From the NCBI GenBank assembly GCA_020284085.1, contig JACEVL010000108.1, forward strand, positions 62,001 through 126,000: a stretch of DNA of 64,000 bases. Direction: 5' to 3'. The position numbers and the translations under genes were made by a program. The first letter of the stretch is position 1. Every line of letters begins with the position of its first letter. Of the stretch, positions 23,062 to 35,398 are shown in pieces. The notes beneath the pieces were generated by a model. That model had not been told where the DNA came from, did no database searches, and worked only from the letters and a program-made list of their open reading frames with translations. This stretch comes from Aporrectodea caliginosa. Taxonomy: Eukaryota > Annelida > Clitellata > Crassiclitellata > Lumbricidae.

Positions 23062-24430
23062 CATGCATCTGACTCGGCATCGAAGTTGACCCCTGAACTT
23101 GGCTGTTGGCAGGCTATTTCATATATATCGTCAATGAATAAAGTGGTCCGTCTGACAGCTGACAGTGGTCCGTCTGAGTTGCTGCGAAACTCTGGATTTA
23201 CATAAAAGATTTACAAAAGATATCTAAGTTTAATCAGCCCTAATCTGCACGTGCCTAAACTCAGTTTGATTTGCTTTCATAGACTACATTTTGAGCGTCT
23301 ATACAGAAATTATTGTCACGTTAATCCAGGAGATCCGCAATTTCAGTTCATGACTGAAAGAACCCAGAATCGATGAACGAACGATACTAAACGAAACAGT
23401 TAATCGGCGGTCACCGTAAATCGGTTCGATTCATCGATCCATATATCACTGCATTCATCGACGATAATTTACACTATCGATTAACACACGTGAGTCGACA
23501 TCAGTATACAAAACCTTGTTCAAACGAGAGCGACAACCTTATTTGACCTCATGCAAAACTGTTCAATTCGACTTTAAAACATTCTGGATACGGTATACTA
23601 GTTCGCCCATTCTAAGAAATCTCCCAGATTATCGATAATTCAATAGACCTAATACTAAAATAATAGCCAATCTCGCACTGAACGTTTGCGAGTTTGCTCC
23701 GCAGCATCTCATTACGAAGCAAAATCCTTTGTTGTATACCTGTTACCTCCAACCTTGCCTGTTGCCTGACTCTGTCTCTGTCCTTATCCCTCTCCCCTCC
23801 TTCCTGACACCTCCTTTCTTTTAGATCTCTGCCTACCCTGCATCGTCTTCCCTTTCTCTCATCTTCTTTCCCTTCCCACCTCAATCTCCCTTTTTCTTTC
23901 TCTTGTCAAGACTTAGTGCACAGAAATCACTTAGTTCTCAAGCCATTCGCGGGATGGCACCGCGCTATAGTGCGTCTCTTTCCAATGCACTATAGTTACT
24001 GTACTACTAGTCAACTAGATGAACAGCGGCTTAGATAATAAGCCTTTTATTATATAGAAATAAACCAAAATCATTGCAGTATGCTTAATTTACAACGTAC
24101 ACGAGTTCATTGCTGTCTCTGAAGAACACAATCTGAATGCGACAAAGCTGACACGAATGATAACAACCGGAGTCTGAAACAACCGTCAAAACATAAGTCT
24201 TACAATATTCTCTGTAAAAGTTGTAATAAGCCAAATAGACATTTACATCTCTGTTAACCCCAAGAGACATATCCAATATCCACCTAGGTCATAGGTGAAT
24301 TCTTGAAGCAGCCGACGGAAGAAGAACGTTCATCTCCTGAGCCGGGAAAACAATATTGAACTCAGTTAAGGAGAATCATTCAACATCATTACTTGATCGA
24401 CAACTTCGTGAACTGTAAAGCATCGTTGTA
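23062..24430. other. Gene-free stretch
   Basis: No exon or element was recognised. A CT-rich stretch lies at about 23755-23910. This is the 3' flank of the GPCR gene on the minus strand. Confidence 0.4.
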
Positions 24431-24436
24431 ATGTAT

Positions 24437-25852
24437 TCATAAGCACGATTCGTTCAGCTGGAGACTGCGGCTTCGTGCCACGGACCCATGAGGACCTGCA
24501 GCAGCAGCACCACCACCACCACCACCACCACCACCACCACCACCACCACCACCAGCCATCCGTACGTTCACTTCGGAAGACTTCCTACTAACAACAGCAT
24601 TCGCCATTCCCATGGACACGGATCTGTGGACGATGTGGCGGCCGTGGACCAATGACCCGGCGTCTTGACCCACTGTGAACCTTCGCTGACCCTGTACGGG
24701 AGAAGGAGCCCATTTGACGACGGTCGTTCGTGACTCAAACGACATTTCCGTCATCGTCGTGTCGACGCGGGACTTCCGGCGACAGCGACAGACGGCCGTT
24801 ATGCCTGACCGGAAGCGTTTCCCTGTGACGCAGTAGAGGAAGAAATTGATGGAATGATTGACGTAGACCAATTCATTGTTGACGACCTTTGCGATTTCGT
24901 AGAACGGAGCGCTCTTCCAGTAGGGTTTTCCGATGAGGAGGATGATGCTGGGAGTGATGCAGACGAGGAAGCAGAAGGAGGCGCTGAGGCACATGGCCGT
25001 CATCTGGATGAGGGACTTATCGCTCGTCGATACGATCGAGTGCTCCGCTCTCAGACGACGGACGCTCATCAGGGCTCGTATGATGCAGACGTTGCAGAGC
25101 AGGATCAGGCAGAACGGAAGCAGACTGACGACCACAAACGCTATCCACGGTCGAACGAAATCCTCGAAGTATTCACAGGCGGCGCTCGGCTTCCCGCAGT
25201 TGGAGACGAGAAGAAGAGGCGAGGACGGCGAGGTGGTTCGGTTCCCCTGCGCCGCCTCCTTGTACTGGGCCCCACGCGTGAAGAGAACGTGGACGTTCTT
25301 CAGGATAGCGGCGCAGAACACAGCGGCACAGTACAGCTTAGCCCTGGAACTGCGACAGAACTTGTTCTTCTTAAGCGGAAAGCAGACCGCCGTGAATCGG
25401 TCGATCGTGAAGACGACGAGGAACCAGACGGCTGTGTCGGCACTCGTGTAGAACAGGAACTTCTCCAGCTTACACGCCGCCTCATGGAGTTCCTTGAAGA
25501 CGACGACCCTGGCTGCCTCTAGCCACTCCGGAATCATGCCCGTCAACAGAACCATGGTATCTGCGATGGCCATCAGAGTCAGGTAGACACAGGTCGACGA
25601 GCCGTGCATTCGACGCCGGGTCATGACGGCCACGATCAGGGCGTTGCCACCGAGACCGGCGAAGAAGATGACCGGGCCACCGAACACCCACAACATCCGA
25701 GCTACCTGGCGATGGTCCCAGGAACTCTGAGGACTCGGCTTCACTGTCGACAGGACGAAAGCTGTCAAGTTGAGCTGAGGATCAGAGGCCAACCGATCCA
25801 GGCGATCCACAGGTTGCAACATAATCGTTGAATAATTTTCCTCCAGCTCCAT
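24437..25852 (-). CDS. Rhodopsin-class G-protein-coupled receptor, peptide-receptor type, intronless
   Basis: Plasma-membrane seven-helix receptor of 471 residues. Seen: N-terminal sequons NYS (6-8) and NLT (28-30); TM1 about 55-77 with GGNALIV (N70 of the GN motif); TM2 about 88-106 with 'LMAIAD' (D98); C127 before TM3, likely disulfide-bonded to a cysteine of the second extracellular loop (219 or 226); TM3 ending 'TIDRFTAV', so DRF replaces DRY at 151-153; TM4 about 172-190; TM5 about 234-258; TM6 about 284-307 with 'CITPS'; TM7 about 322-341 ending 'NHSINFFLY' in place of NPxxY. The tail holds a run of about 15 Gly (from 434) encoded by (CCA/CCG)n, then Ala. The sequence style fits invertebrate orphan peptide receptors (FMRFamide, TRH or GPR139-like); the ligand is unknown. 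ATG at 25852 is the first in frame. The open antisense frame at 24854-25522 is a shadow. Confidence 0.9.
   Translation of the reverse strand: MELEENYSTIMLQPVDRLDRLASDPQLNLTAFVLSTVKPSPQSSWDHRQVARMLWVFGGPVIFFAGLGGNALIVAVMTRRRMHGSSTCVYLTLMAIADTMVLLTGMIPEWLEAARVVVFKELHEAACKLEKFLFYTSADTAVWFLVVFTIDRFTAVCFPLKKNKFCRSSRAKLYCAAVFCAAILKNVHVLFTRGAQYKEAAQGNRTTSPSSPLLLVSNCGKPSAACEYFEDFVRPWIAFVVVSLLPFCLILLCNVCIIRALMSVRRLRAEHSIVSTSDKSLIQMTAMCLSASFCFLVCITPSIILLIGKPYWKSAPFYEIAKVVNNELVYVNHSINFFLYCVTGKRFRSGITAVCRCRRKSRVDTTMTEMSFESRTTVVKWAPSPVQGQRRFTVGQDAGSLVHGRHIVHRSVSMGMANAVVSRKSSEVNVRMAGGGGGGGGGGGGGGGAAAAGPHGSVARSRSLQLNESCL
24505..24552. repeat. (CAC)n microsatellite inside the GPCR coding region
   Basis: About 15 CAC triplets that encode the poly-Gly run on the minus strand. 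Length variation here would alter the receptor tail without shifting the frame. Confidence 0.9.
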
Positions 25853-26439
25853 ATTTTCTTCAAAAAGTTACTTAGACCCAATCTTTAAGCGTCCAAGCAA
25901 CTGCACGACTAATGCATCTTAGTGTCATCTAAATTTTTTCTGTACTCAAAAACTGTTTTCTTTTCGTTCGTACTGATCTAAATTCTGCAGTACATGCAAT
26001 AACTATATGGCGTATCCTTATTGTCGCTCAAGCAAGACACGTTGTATGAGCTTACATTTCGGCTAATGCTTTTCTTGTATGGACCATGAAGCTGCATTGG
26101 TCAATGCGATGCGTGTGGCCTCTATGGCTAGCCTCCTCTGTACGGTCAGGGCTGAATATCTATTTCCATGATAGTCTCAACATGAAGTGCGCTCCTCCAG
26201 ACATGAAGCATATTTAGACAGATGTAATTGATTTACTTGCATAGGATTCGGAAATGCCTTCTGTATTACTCCGCTGCTTTTCCAGCAAGCAGCGGTTCTA
26301 CCATTAACAGAACCAACGGCGCCGATCTGCACCCATTCAGTCTCACCATGTCTGCTTATAGGCTTAGAATGCGTCGCCACTCGCAAGTATTGTTTGCATC
26401 ATAAATTTCATAAGCACAATATTAATATAGGTTTCGATT

Positions 26440-26920
26440 TCCCTCCTAGTCCAGGTGGCCATTAGTCCTATAACATGAGTGATGAACTGTTTCGTTGATC
26501 GCTGTTAATATCGCGGCGCAGTCAACTAGGCCTATAAACCGAGAATAAATGTATCCCTCGTACTCTCGTATCCGGTCTCTCAGCCACTGAATAGTTTCAT
26601 CTGCATGCACTCGTTCGCGTTTCCCAGTCCGACGAGGCATCGACGAACTCGAGGGAACTACAGCCAAACCTCTATTTATCTATCCATCCACTGCGTCTCT
26701 ATAAGGGTCTGCTGCTATTGCAGCTATTTCTACTGCTGCTGTTGCTGCTGTTTCAGCTGCTGTTTCTGCTGCTGCCGCTGCTGACGGTCTATGATGTGCC
26801 ATAATTCTTCCAGTTTGCGCTGTCTGTTTTCAACAATCGTTGAGTCAGAGAACCAATTTATTCGCAGCAGTCGTTCAATCAAGCAGAGTGGACAAGGAAA
26901 AGTTTTGGTCACGTTAATTT
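26440..26920 (-). other. Two short minus-strand frames upstream of the GPCR, unclear
   Basis: 26912-26730 reads a charged segment ending in a Gln-rich run from an imperfect CAG tract. 26667-26446 contains 'MPRRTGKRERVHADETIQWL', a charged helix-like start. Neither has a recognised domain or clear splice partners. They could be upstream exons of the GPCR transcript or chance frames. Confidence 0.2.
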
Positions 26921-27087
26921 CTACACTGAAATCTAAGGGTTATTTATTTATAGATAGGTTGAAATCAAAAGCAAATGTGGGTTTAGTATTGATAAGCAAG
27001 ACAGGAAAAATCCGAGACTAAAAAGTTTTGAAACATAGTCTACATGTAGGATACACAGTGTATATATAGAGGCCTATGTATACATGT

Positions 27088-27133
<46 letters not shown>
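27088..27133. repeat. (AATC)n microsatellite
   Basis: About eleven AATC units. Confidence 0.9.
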
Positions 27134-29480
27134 TTCGTTTATCCTTGACATCAAGCTGACAGGTCGCAACTTGTAACAGGTAGCGAAAATTGTCTCAGCT
27201 CTGACAGTTATTTATAAAATGGGATGAGATAGCAAATATCGTCTCAGCTCTGACAGTTAGTTACCAAAGGAGAATGTAGACTAGCATGCAATTTAAGCAG
27301 ACGTCGTGTTAATCGAGAATTAGTCACATTTTTAGACGTTAAACTCCTTTTATGCATCGTCGTATATTTGTTTGCATGTAGATCTATAATTCTATATGGA
27401 CACAAGGCCGCCGTTAGCCGCAGTTTGGCTTAGTTTTACTTTGTTCATGCCTAACAATTTATTAGCTAATTAAGTCTGATTCTCTTTAGAGCCAAATAAC
27501 TGACAGTGCTGGGTACTAGTTAAATAGTAAATAGGCCTACTATTTAAGTAGTTCATAACTTTTTACGTTACTATTTAAAGTAGTTATGTAAAAGGACCTA
27601 TTGAAATAGTATTTAAATAGTAGGGCCTGTGTGCGTATTTACTATTTCCTACAAATTCTTTCCAAGAAAAGGAATCGCGTTATTCGCTTATCTGATGAAA
27701 CTGATAACTTAAGTTAAGACAGTTGTTCTTGCTTAAAGTTAACCAGAACTACGAAATGAATGTTGATACAGTAGAAAATTGCAAGCTTCCTAGACTATTA
27801 TCTGTAACTGAAACCAATGATAGCTAAATAGTTTTAAATAGCTATGTGGTATTGCAATACTCCACAGCTATTTACAATTTTAAATACTATTTAAATAGTT
27901 TCCTACAGGCACTATTTACTATTCTATTTAGTCACCTGACTATTTATCCCAAGACTGATAACCTAAGTTAGGATGGTTAAGTAAATAAAGTTAGGGCAAA
28001 ATATGGGTATGCATACAGTGCTAGGTCCAGATCCCAATTGGGCTTCAGAGCGCGTATTCGGCCTGATTTGTGGCTGGTCTCTCTGGTCTGTCACGTCTTA
28101 ATTGAACCTCTCTAACGAATATGATTGAACGATGCGGCTCCACCTCGAATGGCAATCAAACAGACCAGTGGCGCCACCTGTTCACTGAATAGCCTGTTCA
28201 GATAAAGACCATTTTAGCAACATTTGCTGTGTTATTCCCCGATGGATGGCAGATTAATAAGTGTTCAGTAAATACAGGCCGATGTGCAATACCAACATAT
28301 TGATCGCTGAGGCAGCATTTCAGTGGAGCAGCTCCGAGATAACACTTTCCAAAGCGGTTAAAACAGCTCAATTATTTATTTATTAAAGATATCTATACAG
28401 CGCCACACTAGGAAACTAATCAGAGGCGCTCTGTACGCTAGATAATGCGACTGTACACGTGTTCTCTGTGTATATTACGCAACTACTAGAAGTTTGCACA
28501 GTTACTCATACTCAAAGCAAGGGAAACTTGCAGTTGGAAACAAACCTATACAGTTCTCCTATAGGCCTGAATAAGTTAACGTGGCAAATTAGTTTCAGTG
28601 ATGACAACTCCTGCAACACTGCAACAGGCTGGGCATGAAGAAACTCATACGCGGTTGTCCTTCTGGAATAAGCTGGCTAACAACCTGCGACATGTATGTA
28701 TGTATGTATGTTTGTATGTATGAATACACGTATGTATGTATGTGTATGGGCACTTCATTTTGCGCCTATAGAGTAGCCTACCTCACAAAACGCTGGCTAC
28801 CCTAACCTCTGATATTGTTACAGTCAGTAATCACAAAAAGTTAAACAATTATGTGAACAATGCTCAGAGAGTTGGAAGAGTCACTATTGGTGAGTTCCCG
28901 CAGACACGAAGAGCTCAAATGACTCCGGATTTCCACCCAGAGGGTCAGATCTGATATTTGACAGGATGTTCGGAGTTACTGTAGGCCTATCACGTTGCTC
29001 TGAGGAGACAGGCAGCGATGAAGCGACCGTATTTCCCTCTGTCACGGGCTCTGTAGAGGACGACGTTCATCGCAGCAAAATCATCAAGCGTAGACTGAAT
29101 AGTATTGCCGCAAGAGAACGGTCAACACCAATTCAATGACTCTGTTGACCTTTCCAGATGGAGTTGGGGTCCAGTTAGGCGCGAAACCTCGATAATAAAC
29201 GTCCGAACACCGTCCAAAGATAAATAACTCGCGAACGCACACTAGATCACATTACAAGTCCAAACCAACGACCTAATATATATAACGGTCCAAACGAACG
29301 AAAAATGACACTTAGCAAAGTTCGCCTGTGACCATGCAGCTATTATTGATCGAAATAACACGCTACAGAAAACTGCGGCCACCTTGGTCACAATACCCGC
29401 GTATATGTATAGGCCTACATAGCCTACCTACATGCATACACACATGCATACATACATGCATACACACAAACATGCATAAT
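27134..29480. other. Gene-free stretch with repeats
   Basis: 27520-27950 is built of 'actatttaaatagt'-like palindromic words. 28373-28450 resembles a reverse LINE tail ('acagcgcc' with 'cagaggcgct'). (gtat)n lies at 28690-28745. An open frame at about 28773-28955 has no recognised motif. No gene is supported. Confidence 0.4.
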
Positions 29481-29487
29481 TTGAGTG

Positions 29488-29890
29488 CGGAGCGCCTCTG
29501 AGTAGGTATCTTGAAGAGGCGCTAACCTACAGTGGCGTAACGAGGGGCAGGGGGCGGCCGACCCCGGGCGCAGGACAGGGGGGCGCAAAATTAGCTTTAG
29601 AAAACTTTTTAAAGAAATCAGGCAAGAATAGCTAAAGAAGTACAAAAAGTAACTATTATGCATGAGTCTGACAGGGGCGCGGACGCGGGGGGCGCAAAAT
29701 GAGGCTTCTGACAATTTAACCACTTTTTCATGAAAAAAGATGGAAAAGCAAAAAAAAAAAGGTCATCAGAAATTTTGGCGGAACTAAAAAAATTTTTCAG
29801 GAAATTCTTGCCCCCGGGCGCACGAACCCCTAGTTACGCCACTGCTAACCTATATTGATTCTCAGAATGAATGAATGAATGCATGAATGC
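29488..29890 (+). mobile_element. LINE 3' tail, split by a hAT-type MITE
   Basis: 'gagcgcctctgagtag' and 'ttgaagaggcgctaaccta' are interrupted at 29530. The tail resumes at 29845 ('ctaacctatattgattctca') and ends in (gaat)n. Removing the insert and one 8-bp copy restores a normal LINE tail. Confidence 0.8.
29530..29844. mobile_element. hAT-type MITE, 315 bp, 8-bp target duplication
   Basis: Inverted ends start CAGTGGCGTAAC and continue as (T/G)AGGGG. They are flanked by identical CTAACCTA copies at 29522-29529 and 29845-29852. The interior has two internal 'ggggcgcaaaat' words and no coding sequence. Confidence 0.9.
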
Positions 29891-30675
29891 ATGCATAAAT
29901 ACATAAATAAATACATATATAGGCCTACATATTTACATACATATGTATTGTATTGTATCCATAAAATTATATAGCGCCTCTCGCAGTGTACATGCATATA
30001 TGCCCTACATGTATGCATACATTCATAATATGACGGTGCAATAGTAATGACTTGTTTGTCTAATAATTGTCTGTTTTAATGAAGTTAGGACTGGAAAATC
30101 CATTATTTAATGTCGCATGACTAGTTGGCGAGCAGCCCTCTGACGGACGACAGGTATCGCATCTCATTTCCACAACAAATGAAGAAAAATCAATGAGATC
30201 GTCCAAGCACTTAACGTTAAAATCCTTATTACTGTGCATTTGGGTGCAACAAGCATAATTTTTCATAGAATTTGTAGAAGAACTAGCATACAAGATAATA
30301 TTGTGATACTGTGCCAGTAAAATATTTCTTCAGAAAATATTTTAAAAAGCACATTATTTTGGCTATGTTTGAATGTAGAGAGTAAAACATTATTTCTAAT
30401 ATCAGTTATAAACACTGTAGCGGTGCGACATCTGTGCGTAAGGAAGCAGCCGGATATTAAAATAATTTTAAACGACATTCCATCCCTCTACCTAGTCATA
30501 AATCATCTTGCGGAGCAGACGATGCGAAGTTAATCTGGATGTGTTTAAATAGTAAATTAATTCTTTTATTTTCATTTATTAATTAAATCTGACCAATTCT
30601 TGAGTTTTTAAAATCTGGTTAGCTGATGGAAATTTAATGTGTTTTCGCTAAGTAATTAATTGCATAACGAAGGCA

Positions 30676-33600
30676 ATGTCAGAGATTGAGTCGTCGTCTT
30701 GGAAGTTGACAAAGTACGCGAGACACATAACACAGACATCGGATGAATCGGGAGAAAAGTCTTCGAAGAGTGAAAAAGATTGGGAGGTAACTAAACGGTC
30801 ATAAATATTATACCTATTTATTTGATACTTAAATCGTATTTCGTAATTTACCAAGCTTCTATGACGCTACTCGAAAACCAAGTGCAGAGCACCAGCTTAT
30901 TCACGAGCGCTGCGTCTAGTCAGAGGGATTGTCCCAAAAGGGAGGTTCAAGTCCGAGGGAGGTTTAAGTCCGGTTTTCAGAGGCTCAGAGGGGAGAGAGC
31001 AGATGCTAAGGTGGGTGTCGTTTAGGTCGAGAATTGGAAGGTAGAGGATTAGGTGAGTCCGGGTAAGATAACTATGGGTACTGGATGAATGGAACATGTT
31101 ATGGAAGCGATACGACATTTGGTCACTGCACTAAAATTTGGATGTAGACATAATTATGCGCAGCGCATTTAATCAAGTCAAATACCGCAGGTTTGATGCA
31201 TGCTGGATATTCATGAACAGAATATATGTTATGATTTGATTTACGTGTCATGCAACTCCTGCAGAAAACCATTCGCCAACAGAGACTGCAATTGGACATG
31301 GCATAAATATTTTCATGTATTATTATGGTATAAAAGAATTGACGGTGTCTTGCCCAGCTTGAAAACTAGACAATTTGTGTCTATATTTGTCTCTGTCATC
31401 AATCATTCCTTTGTAGAAAAGTTGAAATCAATTGAATAGGGCCTAAACTTGCTCCGTACATATTATATTTTGGTATGTGCATTAAGTTTGCCTCTGTGAA
31501 AGAATCACTAGAAAGAATAACTAGTCATCTTCAATTTTTAATCTTTGTAACTTTTCTCTTTATGATGCTGAAGTAGTCCAGAGCATGTGCACATGATTAG
31601 TCTTTTTTAGAATTGAAGCCCCTTTTGACTAAATACTTTATATAGGCCTATTTGTGATGGCTTTCTATCAAAGATCTGTGTAAGCAGGTTTGAAAGTTAT
31701 ATTTGAATTTATGCTTATATTCTGCAGATGTATGATGGAGACTCTAAAGAGTTGATACTTTCGGTTACCAGCTCGCTTCATCTGTTAGTGATGCATGGAA
31801 ACACCATCCAGGTTAGAAAACAAACATCTGTTATTCCAATAACAACTCTCTTTGAGATTGTACTGCAATTAAAGACAGATCTATAGCTTTGGTTAAATTT
31901 GTGTGTCTCAGAATACATCCTATGGGAAACATGAGGCACACTGAGTGAGAAAAATACTTAATGTAGGTTCAAAGGCATTTCTGATACCAATCTTATTTCC
32001 TTAGAGAGGCACACTTTGTAATAAAATCTAATGAAATACTGAAATCTTGATACTTATGTAATGGAGGAGAAAGTGGATGGAGTGACTAGTAAAGTTATGA
32101 TACTTGTTGTCAATATTGACAGTGAAACTGTTGATGTTAGTTAATACTTTGTCAACTGAGTCAGGTAAACTGGAATCATCGTAAATGGAAGCCAGTGTAT
32201 CTGTTTATTGATTACACTTGGTGATGAGGATTGGGTTTATGAAATTTCTAGCCAGAGGATTGAAATTAAGGATATTTATTCACTACAAGTTCAAGGATGT
32301 CTACGTTGAACTGGTGCAAAAGACCTAAAGTTTTTAGACCAATGTGTTTGGGGAGAGTCATACGATTTGGGCAGAGCTCTGGTCACCAATGATTTCAAAG
32401 TATATTTTGAAAATCTCTATCGAACAATTCCATTGAAATTTTATTTTTAAGGTGTGATTAATTTTGTATTTACGTTCTTGAAATAATGAATGAGCAACAG
32501 GAGGAGTTAGTCAGTTAAGATGCATGCTATGAGGCAGATAGTATTCTGCAGCCTTTAAGTACAGAAAACCTCACAATAACCAAAAATCAGGGCAAAGAAA
32601 GGTAAGAAGGGTAAGACCAACTTTTAAACCAATTCTTAGCAAATAGCAGGTAACCAGACTTATGGTAGTTTTGGAGCTGTGTTAGAAATGTTGAACTGAG
32701 GCATTACAGAATGCCAAAGTGTAAAAACCCTGGTTGACAGGAATAGCCCGTGATTGACAAATTAGGGCATAAAGAGCCATACTTGAATAGATTGAGCCCC
32801 CACACAAATCACTGGAGCTTATCTAAAGTAATACATATCACTTGAAGTCGAAAGTCAATTTGTGACTGTACGCAAAGAACATGACTGTAAGGAACAGCTC
32901 TTATTGATGGGAAACTTGTGTTTAATGATCATAATAATCGTTATATTTTATTAATATCTAATATTAATATTAATCAATGCAAATGATGTAATGGTATAAA
33001 AGATTTTTATATTTACAAAGTTTTTCATTTAACAGTTTTTGTGGATGGCAAACATTTCCTTGCCCTAATCTAATTTTCTCTGGGTTGCAGGAAAACTATT
33101 TCTTATGGAATGCAAAAGAATGGATTCGAGGCATTTCTAAGGGTGACAGCATGTTGTTTGTTGTCAAACTTCAGGTATGTGAAATCGCCTGAGCTATCTT
33201 CTAGCTTGCTTAAATTGAATAATTCTCATTAAACACTTGCTTTGACAAGATTAGTCTATGGATGTGTGTTTCAGAGATTGAAGGATTTTTTAATGAAAGC
33301 ACGATAAGGGCAATCATGGCACTCATACAGCTCACCAACAGGAAAACCTTTAGGTAACCTGGGTTGTGACACATGACACACCTGTAACAAGGATAGGTAG
33401 TTAAGGCAAACATGCTATGTATAATCTGCCACTATAGTGCAATACAAAAGACTTCGTATGCATAATGTTTTGGATGTTACTTTATGAATTAGAATGCATG
33501 TCGACGATTTCGCATCAAATTTTCTTCTCAGTCGACTCGATCTGGTGCTGAAGCGTGTCAGAGCTGTGCTGCATGCTTAGATAGACACTTTCCCATTAGA

Positions 33601-35398
33601 AGAGTTCAAGTAACAGACCAAGCAATGTCAAAGGTCGGTTACACTAAATCAATAGGCCTAAATGCTGTAAACAAAGTAGATATTCTTATAAGTGTTCTGC
33701 TTCCTATATTTTCAGTTGTACAATGTAGACTCGTTTATGCGCTCCCAGTTAACTTAATGCTAGGTTGTGTTATGTCTCTCAAAGCGAGTAATTAAACATG
33801 CCATATTGGTTAATGCACCACACAAGAACTGCAATGTAGTGCTAAACATTGACTTTTTCCACATATTATCTCTGTACATGTCCTCCAACTGCTTTGCGTT
33901 AATAAATCCACACTGTACTTAGTTTGGATGTACTGTTTCTTGATCAAAGCTTTCTTAAATATTCTGAGATTTTAATATGCATAGTAGGTATATTTATAAC
34001 TAATCTGATAAACACAAGTTTTATTGTGATCAGACCTCTCCAATTCTATATGGGTAGAGTGCAGAATGGGACTGCTGTGCCAGGATGATACGAAGACTCC
34101 CACATGCAGCCAGCCATGCATAGCCACCAGCAGCGTCAGGTTCCGGCTTTTCGAAATTGGATATACAGAGTTCACTATAATTGTCTTTTTAAAGGCCAAC
34201 CTCCCAGAACATCCATTACTGCTGTAATATTTTGTGTTTTGATTTTGTGAACAGGATTTAGGCACTGCAGAAATGCCTTATACACTTGAGGACACAGTTC
34301 CTTTAACAACAGTGGCTCAGGTTTACAATTTATGTTTACCTAATTGGATGATTTCTTATCAGTATTTAGAAGTCTTGTATAAGGTTCTTAGAATTTGGAA
34401 TGGTTTCTTACCTTTTGCCTGTAGGCTGTACAAGTAAAAGTGGAACAATCACAGTTTGAGCATGTGAGATCTTGCTTGAGGCCTTGAGCTACATTCATAT
34501 TCACCAATTATAGAGCCATTAGAACTGCAAGATATCTGCCATTGTCATCAAATTCATATAATCGCCTATATTAAAATATTACTAAGTGATAAATCAGTGT
34601 TGTGAAACTGAGGATTGGCTGCTTTGATTTATTCCTTTCTCATCAAATCTGTTTCCAACTACTGACCTATTATACGCTACCCTATCTCTTGTTAATCAGG
34701 ACTTTCAGGTACAAAAAATAGATTTTCAACATTACTTCATTAAAGGTGACTTGTATGTCAGCAATTTTGGGGTTTATTTTGCATATAAAAGCACATAAAC
34801 ATTTTTTGGCAATTTATTTCGAGGATGATTAAACCCGTAAACTCCCTATATACGACCATGAATACTCTACTACTAAAATACTTTTACTTTGTTACTGTTC
34901 ACACTATGATTTTAACAACAATGGTTCATTGTATTGACACAGTGACTGACCAATTTATTGAGCCTTACTACTTATCTATGAAGGCTATTACAATGCATTT
35001 CTAATCATCTATGAAGGCTATTACAATGCATTTCTAATCACTTTTATCTGTGATTGATCATATTGATTTGCTTGTTCAGTGACTGATGAGGCAAACCTTC
35101 ATTGACTAAATTGCTACTCAGCGAGATTTAATGATTGGTCTATGTACTGACTGACCTTTTCCTTGCAAGCTATGTGTACCTGTCTGATAAAGTTATCTTT
35201 CTACTTAAGGTAATGCATGGTCATCTGAAAGCCACTTTACCGATGGCTTATCAGAGTGTCAATTTGCCTGAGGATCAACTTTCTACAATGGTCCGGCTTT
35301 GCCTAACTGACAGCAGTTTTCCTCAGTTTGTGGGTCTCGTGGAATCCGCCATAGAAAAGATCCTAAAGGAAGATTCTCCTAGTAGCAGTGAAGTTTAA
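30676..35398 (+). CDS. REC114: REC114-like meiotic recombination protein, six exons
   Basis: REC114 partners MEI4 and the SPO11 machinery to start meiotic double-strand breaks on chromosome axes. Exons: 30676-30786, 31728-31811, 33091-33174, 33532-33633, 34255-34320, 35210-35398. All have AG/GT borders, and all introns are phase 0, giving 211 residues. The fit to the family: a basic-aromatic start ('WKLTKYARHI') and an acidic/Ser stretch ending 'DWE'. A split PH-like domain follows: 'SKELILSVTSSLHLLVMHG', then 'AKEWIRGISKGDSMLFVVKL' matching the family's W-x(3)-G...L-F strand, then a Cys-rich helix 'EACQSCAACLDRHF' with 'IRRVQVTD'. After a variable linker, the C-terminal helical region has 'LPMAYQ' and 'CLTDSSFPQFVGLVESAIE', the MEI4-binding end in the family. 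Somewhat shorter than vertebrate REC114. The exon-4 donor is GTCGGT; an earlier in-frame GT (after VQ) is possible. No canonical AATAAA was noticed just after the stop. Identification is from memory of motifs. Confidence 0.78.
30838..31100 (-). mobile_element. LINE 3' end remnant in REC114 intron 1
   Basis: 'gagcaccagcttattcacga' with 'gcgctgcg' and a downstream 'gaattggaaggtagaggatt' resemble the 3' part of the TTACGA-tail LINE and the foldback arms at 60.2-60.7 kb. Non-coding. Confidence 0.55.
34979..35040. repeat. Tandem duplication of about 31 bp in REC114 intron 5
   Basis: 'gaaggctattacaatgcatt' with 'tctaatca' occurs twice in succession and is almost identical. Confidence 0.85.

Noticed and set aside
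24854..25522. 222-residue plus-strand frame
   Set aside because: Antisense shadow of the GPCR coding region; highly charged composition is the expected complement of a GC-rich membrane protein gene.
26730..26912. Gln-rich minus-strand frame
   Set aside because: The Gln run comes from an imperfect CAG tract ending at a stop, with no domain; could only be considered an upstream exon with RNA evidence.
28773..28955. Open plus-strand stretch containing 'RVGRVTIGEFPQTRRAQMTP'
   Set aside because: No start codon, no recognised family and no clear splice partners; left as unassigned.
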